Virus record (IMG/VR): IMGVR_UViG_3300036770_001924
Span: 1 to 37,418 of that record
From: a virus
Length of the DNA stretch: 37,418 bases
Strand: one strand, 5' to 3'
A model generated the notes under the pieces. It had not been told where the DNA came from. It did not search any database and saw only the letters and a list, made by a program, of their open reading frames with translations. Positions 6,798 to 12,502 of this stretch are shown in pieces (the first letter of the stretch is position 1; every line of letters starts with the position of its first letter). The position numbers were made by a program, and so were the translations under genes.

Positions 6798-6951
6798 CAC
6801 CGACACCCGCGTCTACTCAGTGTGGGTAGGTGGCATAGAAATCAACGACTACCTACTCTCATGGTCCGACGCCCACACCCTCGCCGCTGGATACATCGAC
6901 GAAGGCTACGACGACGTGGCAATCACCAGCCGCAACGAGATTGTGGCATGA
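6790..6951 (+). CDS. hypothetical small protein (53 aa)
   Basis: GTG 6790 overlaps the end of the previous gene by eight bases; the stop overlaps the next ATG (ATGA). The product is a short beta-alpha-beta protein: RVYSVWVGGIEINDYLLSW, a helix with SDAHTLAAGYIDEGY, then DDVAITSR. This compact pattern is shared by many phage micro-proteins of unknown function. Confidence 0.55.
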   Translation: MNSTDTRVYSVWVGGIEINDYLLSWSDAHTLAAGYIDEGYDDVAITSRNEIVA

Positions 6952-7154
6952 ACGGCAGGACAGCGTTCAGCGATGCCGCTACCACCACCTTTATCGCAAC
7001 ACTCGCATTAGGTATCGTCACCGGCGACCCTACCGACGGCTACGGTATCTGGGCCGCCAGGTTCGCCGGCTCGCTCGCAGTCAGCTACTTGGCATGGTCC
7101 TACCACTACCGACGCCGCCAGGCACGCACCGCTACCAAGAGCGACGCCGACTAA
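6948..7154 (+). CDS. small membrane protein, two predicted TM segments (68 aa)
   Basis: ATG 6948 in an ATGA overlap. Two hydrophobic stretches (FIATLALGIV around residues 15-24, and WAARFAGSLAVSYLAWSY around 35-52) are separated by a GDPTDGYG loop, and the C-terminus is strongly basic (HYRRRQARTATKSDAD). The positive-inside rule would place the tail in the cytoplasm. It may be an early membrane protein, for example for superinfection exclusion; the lysis genes are elsewhere. Function unknown. Confidence 0.55.
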   Translation: MNGRTAFSDAATTTFIATLALGIVTGDPTDGYGIWAARFAGSLAVSYLAWSYHYRRRQARTATKSDAD

Positions 7155-7187
7155 CCCGCCACGCGAGCAAGCTCAACGCCGCGCCAC

Positions 7188-7325
7188 GTGCTGCGGCTCG
7201 CGCTCGGCCACGTTGGCGACACTGGCCGCGCCCGATCATGCCCCGAACCCCTCGGACCATGCTCGGCCCGCGATCTGATCCACGCCACGTATGCCGAGAT
7301 TCTGGCCATGCTTGACGAAAAATAA
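7188..7325 (+). CDS. putative micro-protein (45 aa), GTG start
   Basis: Candidate gene in the gap between 7154 and the next promoter, in the same frame as the preceding gene and after its stop. From GTG 7188 it encodes two cysteines (SCPEPLGPCSARDLI) and ends TYAEILAMLDEK, echoing the LGLDEK end of the micro-protein at 5437-5547. No clear ribosome binding site is present, so it may not be translated. If it is not a gene, this stretch holds only spacer sequence. Confidence 0.3.
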   Translation: MLRLALGHVGDTGRARSCPEPLGPCSARDLIHATYAEILAMLDEK

Positions 7326-7338
7326 ATGCCGGCAACCC

Positions 7339-7367
7339 TTGACTATTAGCCCCGCATACCCCATAAT
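7339..7367 (+). promoter_or_regulatory. sigma70-type promoter for the 7.4-8.9 kb cassette
   Basis: TTGACT (7339-7344) and CATAAT (7362-7367), separated by exactly 17 bases; each differs from consensus at one position. It is the best promoter match I noticed in the window. The next ATG is at 7396, behind a GAAAGG ribosome binding site. The operon below runs to the sliding-clamp-like gene and ends at the hairpin near 8.9 kb. Confidence 0.75.
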
Positions 7368-7395
7368 GTTAGAACCAACTCGAAAGGATCAACCC

Positions 7396-7824
7396 ATGAC
7401 CCTAGAAACCCGCACCTATTCGCAACTAATCGCCGGCGAGGTTCTCGCCGTCGAGACGCTGCTACAAGGCCGCCCCAAGTATTACTTCGACGACGAACCC
7501 GACGACGAAGTAATCGCATACCGCGCCGCCCTCAACGAACTCGAACTCGATCCGGACTACGACACAGACAAAAACGACCCACTCGCGGACTACCTCAACA
7601 ACACTTGCCTAGACGTCACCTGGTACAAGTCCGGCACCAAAACCCGCGCCGAGATACTGCGCACGTGCGGCGGCCCCCGCTGCGAGATCACCCGCGACAG
7701 CATCGACGGCAGCATGATAGAAATACGCACCTACGAAACCGGCGCACCCGTAGACACGATCCGAGTGTGGGCCCCGATCATGGCCGACACCCTCGACATG
7801 CTCGCAAGCGAGCTCGCACAATGA
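7396..7824 (+). CDS. acidic hypothetical protein (142 aa)
   Basis: ATG 7396 behind GAAAGG, first gene after the 7339-7367 promoter. By count it has 28 Asp/Glu against 13 Lys/Arg, concentrated in residues 30-66 (YYFDDEPDDEVIAYRAALN, then ELELDPDYDTD). The C-terminal half is more beta-like (RCEITRDSIDGSMIEIRTY). Two cysteines lie close together in TCGGPRC. No family is recognised. An early, strongly expressed acidic protein could antagonise a host nucleic-acid-binding enzyme; this is inference only. Confidence 0.65.
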   Translation: MTLETRTYSQLIAGEVLAVETLLQGRPKYYFDDEPDDEVIAYRAALNELELDPDYDTDKNDPLADYLNNTCLDVTWYKSGTKTRAEILRTCGGPRCEITRDSIDGSMIEIRTYETGAPVDTIRVWAPIMADTLDMLASELAQ

Positions 7825-7985
7825 ACCCCGACGCGTACGTAATGAACCTCACCGGCGTGCTACTACTGAGCGCCCTCATCGTCGCCGCCTACTACCTCGG
7901 AAAAGACGAAGGTAGAGACGAGGAACGCCGACGCAACAACCGCCGACGCGCCCACAACCACACCCGAAAGGCTAACAACCAATGA
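7821..7985 (+). CDS. single-pass membrane micro-protein (54 aa)
   Basis: ATG 7821 in an ATGA overlap. One hydrophobic segment (GVLLLSALIVAAYYLG, about residues 12-27) is followed by a highly charged tail (KDEGRDEERRRNNRRRAHNH), so a cytoplasmic C-terminus is likely. It may be an early membrane protein. The stop overlaps the next ATG inside the partial junction repeat. Confidence 0.55.
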   Translation: MNPDAYVMNLTGVLLLSALIVAAYYLGKDEGRDEERRRNNRRRAHNHTRKANNQ

Positions 7986-8185
7986 CCACCTACACCCGTA
8001 AAGCATGGTCCATAGTCGCTTACACCTGGCAAGGCTCGATCTACTGCCTCGAATGTTCAGCGCGAGGCCTCATGAACCTCGAATTAACACGCGAAGCCGG
8101 CACCGATCAGCCCGCGCCCGTATTCGCCAGCGACGAACACACCTTGAACACGTGCGACACGTGCCGCAACCCGATCCAGCAATAA
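7982..8185 (+). CDS. zinc-ribbon protein (67 aa)
   Basis: ATG 7982 within the CAACCAATGACCACC junction repeat. Two CxxC pairs (YCLEC near residue 22 and TCDTC near residue 58) are separated by about 33 residues, a classic zinc-ribbon layout. N-terminal aromatic residues (KAWSIVAYTWQGSIY) form the first strand. Small proteins of this shape occur in many actinophages as single-domain zinc ribbons of unknown partner. Confidence 0.65.
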   Translation: MTTYTRKAWSIVAYTWQGSIYCLECSARGLMNLELTREAGTDQPAPVFASDEHTLNTCDTCRNPIQQ

Positions 8186-8213
8186 CAACCAACAACCCCG
8201 AAAGGTAAAACCC

Positions 8214-8864
8214 ATGAACACCCAAACCACAACCACCACCGCCACACTCACGGCACCACCCGACACCCTGCGCACAATCCTCACAGCCCTCGACCTTTAC
8301 ACGTCGAGCGACAAACACCGCGCCGCCCTCACCCTGACACGCGTGACGCCCGTGATCGTCGAACAACGCGACGCCGGCACACCACGCCCCACAGCGCTCA
8401 GGTTCGAGGCCACCAACAGCACCGAGCTTGTCGAAATCACCTGCGAGATCGGGCACACTCTCACCGAGCCGGCACTAATCGACCCCGCCGCGATCCTCGC
8501 CGCCATGCCCAAACGCACCGAGACAAAACACCACGCCGAGAGCGTGCTAACCCTGACGCCGGAAGCCTGGCACCTCACGCACGGAGTACGAACGAGCAAA
8601 GGCCCCGCAGCCGGCTCGCACACCTGGCCCAACACCTACGCCCTATGGCAAGACCAGCGCAGCAACCTCGCCCCGCACCTAATCGGCGCCCCAATGCTCG
8701 CACGCCTCGCCAAGCTCGCAAAGCACCTCGACACCGATCACGTCGAAGCCGCCAGCATGGCCCACACCGACGACAAACCAGACCCACGCCGGCCAATCGT
8801 CTACACCCTCAACACCGAAACACTTTCAGCCCGCGTGCTCATAATGCCACGCCGCCGCCACTAA
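8214..8864 (+). CDS. sliding-clamp-like protein (DnaN-related)
   Basis: 216 aa from ATG 8214 behind GAAAGG. The layout matches short phage relatives of the DNA polymerase III beta clamp: an N-terminal Thr-rich stretch, internal strands (ALRFEATNSTELVEITCEIG), DPAAILAAMPKR, a WPNTYALW segment, a helix (PMLARLAKLAKHL), and the ending RRPIVYTLNTETLSARVLIM. The ending resembles the clamp C-terminus (KPLxF...LLMPVR), where partner proteins bind. At 216 residues it is shorter than a bacterial clamp of about 370, so it probably has two domains rather than three. It may recruit the host or a phage polymerase to phage DNA. No polymerase gene is in the window. Confidence 0.55.
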   Translation: MNTQTTTTTATLTAPPDTLRTILTALDLYTSSDKHRAALTLTRVTPVIVEQRDAGTPRPTALRFEATNSTELVEITCEIGHTLTEPALIDPAAILAAMPKRTETKHHAESVLTLTPEAWHLTHGVRTSKGPAAGSHTWPNTYALWQDQRSNLAPHLIGAPMLARLAKLAKHLDTDHVEAASMAHTDDKPDPRRPIVYTLNTETLSARVLIMPRRRH

Positions 8865-8888
8865 CACCACAACACCCAACCCCCACGC

Positions 8889-8916
8889 AGGCCACCGGTG
8901 GCAACGCCGGTGGCCT
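8889..8916 (+). terminator. GC-rich hairpin, probable end of early operon
   Basis: A 10-bp perfect stem (AGGCCACCGG / CCGGTGGCCT) with an eight-base loop, starting 25 bases after the clamp-like gene. No T-run follows, which is common for intrinsic terminators in GC-rich genomes. It probably ends the transcript started near 7339. Confidence 0.55.
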
Positions 8917-9215
8917 TGCCGTACCCAGCCACACCCACACCCGCACGCGATAGGCGACACCAACACCGCGCCACCGTTGCCGCCGACCGTGGCCTACCGT
9001 GAGGCCTCATCGATCTAGCACCCTGCCACGTTGAGAGGTTGGCCGTATCGATCACGTCGCAACACCGCGCACACACAGCCGGCACACTGCCCCACGTCAC
9101 CACCCCACACCCCGAGGGTATGCCGACGCCAGGGGTCCAGAGAGTATGTATTAGTTGTTTTCTGTGTGGTCATTTTTGTGGGTGGCGGGTTGGTGGGCGC
9201 CGTGTATCGCACAGA

Positions 9216-9237
9216 GGGAGGTGGGGGAGGGAGGGGG
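9216..9237 (+). other. G-quadruplex motif
   Basis: Four G-runs (9216-9218, 9223-9227, 9229-9231, 9233-9237) with loops of four, one and one bases meet the usual G3+N1-7 rule. It lies in the G-rich half of the noncoding region. Folding in DNA or in a transcript is possible but not shown. Confidence 0.6.
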
Positions 9238-9311
9238 AGGTGAACGTTATCTTTTGTGCTGCGGTGACCTGGGCCTGTTCTCGAAGTCGTGTGTGTGGCA
9301 CCGGTAGCAAC

Positions 9312-9351
9312 CGAGCGCAGCGAGGGCGCTAGGACAACGAGCGTAGCGAGG
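9312..9351 (+). repeat. two 14-base direct repeats (iteron-like)
   Basis: CGAGCGCAGCGAGG (9312-9325) and CGAGCGTAGCGAGG (9338-9351) differ at one base and start 26 bases apart. The first overlaps a small hairpin (AGCGC...GCGCT, 9314-9330). They could be protein-binding iterons of an origin. Related GAGCGnAGCGAGG repeats are common in bacterial intergenic DNA, so specificity is uncertain. Confidence 0.55.
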
Positions 9352-9421
9352 CGTCAGGTATTTATTTAGCCCCCCAAGTTCTGTTTTACGCCTGAACCCG
9401 TCTGTCTTGATACCGAAAGAA

Positions 9422-9445
9422 GGCGACCACCTCCGGTCCCCTTTT
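9422..9445 (+). terminator. weak terminator-like hairpin
   Basis: An imperfect stem (GGcGACC / GGTCcCC, one C-C mismatch, six-base loop) runs directly into TTTT at 9442-9445. Stability is modest. It could stop transcripts crossing the noncoding region before the late operon. Confidence 0.35.
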
Positions 9446-9479
9446 CAGGCCACTATCGCGTGCGATCTAACCATGCTGC

Positions 9480-9502
9480 CCCAACCGATGATTGTGGTTG
9501 GG
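9480..9502. repeat. 7-bp inverted repeat
   Basis: CCCAACC (9480-9486) and GGTTGGG (9496-9502) flank a nine-base spacer. It may be a hairpin in RNA or a protein-binding dyad in the region between early and late genes. Confidence 0.4.
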
Positions 9503-9581
9503 AGGAATGTAATCGTTTAGCGTGCCGTATTCTTGGGGTGTTGTGCGCGTCTCTCGACGTGGCGATGAGAGTGTAGCAGGT

Positions 9582-9638
9582 GCCGGTCGGTGCCAACAAC
9601 CCGTTCGCAGGAACCCGTCTGCGATTACACCGACCGGC
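9582..9638. repeat. nested inverted repeats upstream of the late operon
   Basis: An 11-bp perfect outer stem (GCCGGTCGGTG 9582-9592 / CACCGACCGGC 9628-9638) encloses an inner 6-bp stem (TCGCAG 9605-9610 / CTGCGA 9619-9624). A third pairing, GTCTGC (9617-9622) with GCAGAC (9652-9657), competes with the inner stem. The element lies immediately before the first late-gene promoter-like box and start codon, so it may be an operator or a structured regulatory element. Confidence 0.5.
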
Positions 9639-9639
9639 G

Positions 9640-9650
9640 TGTGTTATCGT
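9640..9650 (+). promoter_or_regulatory. extended -10 promoter-like box, late operon
   Basis: TGTGTTATCGT contains the extended -10 form TG-T-TATCGT with no good -35. The last base lies 11 bases before ATG 9661, so a transcript would start at or very near the start codon. An almost identical box with the same spacing lies at 12144-12154. Confidence 0.5.
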
Positions 9651-9660
9651 AGCAGACACA

Positions 9661-10167
9661 ATGGCGCCTCGTAAGACGAATCGTAAGCCGAGTATGAGTG
9701 AGCAGCAGATTGACACTGGTGGCGGTAATCCGTTGAAGGGTTGGATTGCTTCTGGGAAAAAGGTTGTTACTCGTACGGTGAATAACGCGGCTCGTGATGT
9801 GGGTCGTTGGGTTGCTCCGACTCCTAATGCGCCGACGATGCCGAAATCGGGTGGTGGTTTGAAGTCGGTTCGTGGCGAGGTGTACACCCCTGGTGGCGTG
9901 TATCAGGGTCGTCAGGTGTTTGTTCGTAAGCCTGCTTTGACGGAGAATCAGATCGAGGGTATTTTGCGGGCGCAGCAAACGAAAGCGATGAAGCAGTTCA
10001 GTCGTGATGTTGGTACTGGTGCGCGTGCAGCGAAGATTGCTGGTGCTGTTGGTGCGTTGGGTGGTTCTGCTGCGACGTTGCAGGCTCAGAACATTGCTTC
10101 TGGTGTGAAAGCTGCTGTGTCGGCTGCGAAGAAGAAGGCTCGCGGAGGCGGAAAGAACAAGAAGTAG
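9661..10167 (+). CDS. basic hypothetical protein, first gene of late block (168 aa)
   Basis: Start at ATG 9661. An in-frame GTG at 9580 would run through the inverted repeats and is rejected. No ribosome binding site precedes the ATG, consistent with a leaderless message. The protein is basic throughout, with Gly/Pro-rich segments (GGGLKSVRGEVYTPGGVYQG), a helical region (LTENQIEGILRAQQTKAMKQ) and an Ala-rich C-terminus ending KKKARGGGKNKK. The position just before terminase is where a small terminase subunit often lies, but no HTH is evident here and the large subunit carries its own. A DNA-binding packaging partner or a virion protein are both possible. Confidence 0.6.
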   Translation: MAPRKTNRKPSMSEQQIDTGGGNPLKGWIASGKKVVTRTVNNAARDVGRWVAPTPNAPTMPKSGGGLKSVRGEVYTPGGVYQGRQVFVRKPALTENQIEGILRAQQTKAMKQFSRDVGTGARAAKIAGAVGALGGSAATLQAQNIASGVKAAVSAAKKKARGGGKNKK

Positions 10168-12143
10168 TGCCTGCTGGTCGTTCGGGGAGACGCCAAATCC
10201 CGCCACAAGACGTGGCCCGCTACTGGCAATCAAGGGCTGCCGGTATGTCGATGCAGGATGCCTCGAAGATTGCTGGGGTGCATGTCAATACTGCTTCGAA
10301 GTGGGAAGCTAAGCGGCGCAAGGCGCAGGCTGAGATGCAGCTTGCTGATGTGGAGTTGGGGAAAGCGAAGTCTAAGGGTGGTGGCCGTCAGGCTGAGGCG
10401 TGGAAAGCGACGATGGATGTCGCTGATCTGCCACCAGTTATCCCGTATGAGCGCCTGTCGCCGGAGGCTCAGCGTGGTTTGGAGGATTTTGATTTTTTTC
10501 GGCGCCGCTATTTGGGGCGTGTACCGTCTCCGTGGCAGGTTGATGCCGCGTACAAGATTGTGAAGATGTTGGAGTCGCCGGAAAAGGAGTTTATTTGCAT
10601 CAACTGTCCCCCAGGTGCAGGTAAGTCAACGTTGTTTCATGATTTTGCGGTGTGGATGATTTGCCGAAACCGCAAGATTCGTGTGCTTATCGGCTCGGCT
10701 ACACAGACGTTGGCGAAAATGTACAGCCGTCGTATCCGTGAAACGCTAGAAAGACCGTTTCCGTTGAATCCTGACCCAATCCTCGTGGAAAAAGGACTAG
10801 CACTCAACGCTGAGGGGTGTTTGTCTATCGACTACGGACGCTTCAAGCCGTCATCGAGTGGTGCGTTGTGGCGTGCCGAGGAGTTCATCGTCGAACAAGA
10901 AGACTTATCGGGCCTCGACAACAAGGAGCCGACTGTTTCGTCGTACGGTATTGACTCAGAGTTCATCGGACATCGTGCCGATCTCTGTTTGTTCGATGAC
11001 GTCGCAACCCCAGAGAACGCCAAAGAGTCCGTTGCACGTGACAAACTTTTGGAACGGTGGGATACCGTGGCTGAGGCACGCGTCGACCCAGGCGGCCTGC
11101 TCGCTGTCATCGGGCAGCGTTTGGGGCCAGGTGACCTCTACGCCCACTGTCTCGCCAAAGTGACCTACGAGGAAGACCCTGATGCGTATGACGGGTCCGA
11201 CGTCACCGACATTTCCGACGTCAAGGAACCAGAAAAAAAATCCAAGTACACCCACTTTATTTACAAGGCTTACTACGACGAGTTGGATACAGGTAGGGAA
11301 TCTCGTAAGACTACGGCACCACCGTGGCCCAACGGACCACTACTAGACCCGTACCGTTTGTCGTGGAAAGACTTGTCGTACCTGAAGCACTCCACGCCTG
11401 CGAAGTTTCAGGTGATTTATCAGCAGGAGGATTTGGCGCAAGGCCAATACCTGATTGAACGCGTCTGGGCGACAGGCGGCATGGGGAATGACGGCGTGTT
11501 GTATCCAGGGTGTATTGACGGTGACCGTAAAGCCGGATACATCCCAGGCGGTCTAGAGCCACCGATTATCTCTATTGCCTCGGTTGACCCAAGCCCCACA
11601 AACTTTTGGGCTGTCCAATGGTGGCTGTTCCAACCGTCCACGAATCTGCGGTATCTGATTGACGTTGAGCGCACACGGCTCACCGCTGAGGAGTTATTGG
11701 GGTTTGATACCAGCTCTCGACAGTACGGCGGCGTGATGGAGGTTTGGCAGAACCGTTCTTTCGAGATGGGCTACCCGATCTCCCACTGGATTGTTGAGGT
11801 CAACGCCGCCCAACGTTTCCTTCTTGCCCACGACTTCGTTCGCAAGTGGCAGGCGCTCCACGGGGTTCTGGTTGTTCCTCATACGACCTCCCGCAACAAA
11901 CTAGACGAAAACCTGGGCGTGGAAGCGTTGCTGCCTCCACTGTGGCGGGCTGGTCAGGTTCGCCTGCCGACGATGCGGGAGAACTGGAAGACGTTGGCTT
12001 TCATCGAGGAAATGTCCTCGTGGACTAGAAACAAAAAGAACGGTACGGACTTGGTAATGGCGCACTGGTTTGCAGAGTTGCACATGCCTCAGCTTGGTCC
12101 AGTGAAGCGTCCGCCGCGCATGTGGCGCCCTTCCTGGATTTGA
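10167..12143 (+). CDS. terL: terminase large subunit with N-terminal HTH
   Basis: 658 aa from GTG 10167, overlapping the previous stop by one base. An N-terminal helix-turn-helix-like segment (MSMQDASKIAGVHVNTASKW, about residues 27-46) is unusual for TerL and resembles a small-subunit DNA-binding domain. The ATPase follows: Walker A CPPGAGKST (147-155), the IGSATQTLAKM segment, Walker B LCLFDD (273-278) and a coupling-type QRLGPGDLY segment. The nuclease domain begins around SIASVDPSPTNFW (D474) with an RNase H-like first strand. The protein packages DNA into the prohead through the portal and cuts it. It lies in the usual place, two genes before the portal. Confidence 0.92.
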   Translation: MPAGRSGRRQIPPQDVARYWQSRAAGMSMQDASKIAGVHVNTASKWEAKRRKAQAEMQLADVELGKAKSKGGGRQAEAWKATMDVADLPPVIPYERLSPEAQRGLEDFDFFRRRYLGRVPSPWQVDAAYKIVKMLESPEKEFICINCPPGAGKSTLFHDFAVWMICRNRKIRVLIGSATQTLAKMYSRRIRETLERPFPLNPDPILVEKGLALNAEGCLSIDYGRFKPSSSGALWRAEEFIVEQEDLSGLDNKEPTVSSYGIDSEFIGHRADLCLFDDVATPENAKESVARDKLLERWDTVAEARVDPGGLLAVIGQRLGPGDLYAHCLAKVTYEEDPDAYDGSDVTDISDVKEPEKKSKYTHFIYKAYYDELDTGRESRKTTAPPWPNGPLLDPYRLSWKDLSYLKHSTPAKFQVIYQQEDLAQGQYLIERVWATGGMGNDGVLYPGCIDGDRKAGYIPGGLEPPIISIASVDPSPTNFWAVQWWLFQPSTNLRYLIDVERTRLTAEELLGFDTSSRQYGGVMEVWQNRSFEMGYPISHWIVEVNAAQRFLLAHDFVRKWQALHGVLVVPHTTSRNKLDENLGVEALLPPLWRAGQVRLPTMRENWKTLAFIEEMSSWTRNKKNGTDLVMAHWFAELHMPQLGPVKRPPRMWRPSWI

Positions 12144-12154
12144 TGTGTTATCCT
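12144..12154 (+). promoter_or_regulatory. extended -10 promoter-like box after terminase
   Basis: TGTGTTATCCT (TG-T-TATCCT) starts one base after the terminase stop and ends 11 bases before ATG 12165. It matches the box at 9640-9650 at 10 of 11 positions with identical spacing to the start codon. No -35 is visible. A GAGAAG sequence before the ATG could serve as a weak ribosome binding site. Confidence 0.5.
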
Positions 12155-12164
12155 GAGAAGCACT

Positions 12165-12491
12165 ATGGCCAAGAAGCGCAATGAGGACCAAGACATCCTC
12201 AAGTATTTGAAGCAGCAGCAAAAAGAAGCGCAGCGCAATGTGACGATGACTCAAAAAGCGATGCGCAAAGGACCAGCACCCGAAATGGGTTCTTGGAACC
12301 GAAGCGAGTTGCAGGGAATGAACAAGTTTTACAAAGAACAACGAGCCGCACAATCCCAAGCTCAAAAACTTATTCGTGCGCAAACCGATGTTATGGCTGG
12401 CCGAACTGTGGAATCAGGTACGCGTTCAATGTTGCAAGGTCTTCGCTCTTGGATTCGTGGCGGTGGCGGTAGCATCCTCCGCGGACGCTAG
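12165..12491 (+). CDS. basic Gln-rich hypothetical protein (108 aa)
   Basis: ATG 12165 behind the 12144 box. The product is very basic and Gln-rich, mostly helical (LKYLKQQQKEAQRNVTMTQK, FYKEQRAAQSQAQKLIRAQ), with a glycine-rich end (WIRGGGGSILRGR). It lies between terminase and portal. A small virion or packaging-accessory protein is possible. No family recognised. Confidence 0.6.
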   Translation: MAKKRNEDQDILKYLKQQQKEAQRNVTMTQKAMRKGPAPEMGSWNRSELQGMNKFYKEQRAAQSQAQKLIRAQTDVMAGRTVESGTRSMLQGLRSWIRGGGGSILRGR

Positions 12492-12502
12492 GGGGCAGAC
12501 CG

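Larger units (their letters stand above)
8865..9660 (+). other. 796-base noncoding region, candidate origin / early-late switch
   Basis: No convincing gene is seen on either strand: frames here have low-complexity translations and no ribosome binding sites. The left part is C/A-rich on the + strand and the right part G/T-rich; by count 8881-8940 has 15 G and 29 C, while 9181-9240 has 37 G and 7 C. Within it are a strong hairpin (8889-8916), T-rich stretches (9144-9180 and 9355-9390), a G-quadruplex motif, two 14-base direct repeats, two further hairpins, and a nested inverted repeat just before the late operon. A skew reversal with repeats and T-rich patches fits a replication origin or a transcription boundary. 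Confidence 0.6.

Noticed and set aside
9031-9243. Open frames of 65-100 codons on both strands in the noncoding region
   Set aside because: Translations are low-complexity (Pro/Thr/His or Gly/Arg runs) caused by skewed composition, with no ribosome binding sites or recognisable domains.
9580-9660. Upstream in-frame GTG start extending the first late gene by 27 residues
   Set aside because: It would begin inside the inverted repeat and cross the promoter-like box; ATG 9661 with the box 11 bases upstream is more coherent.
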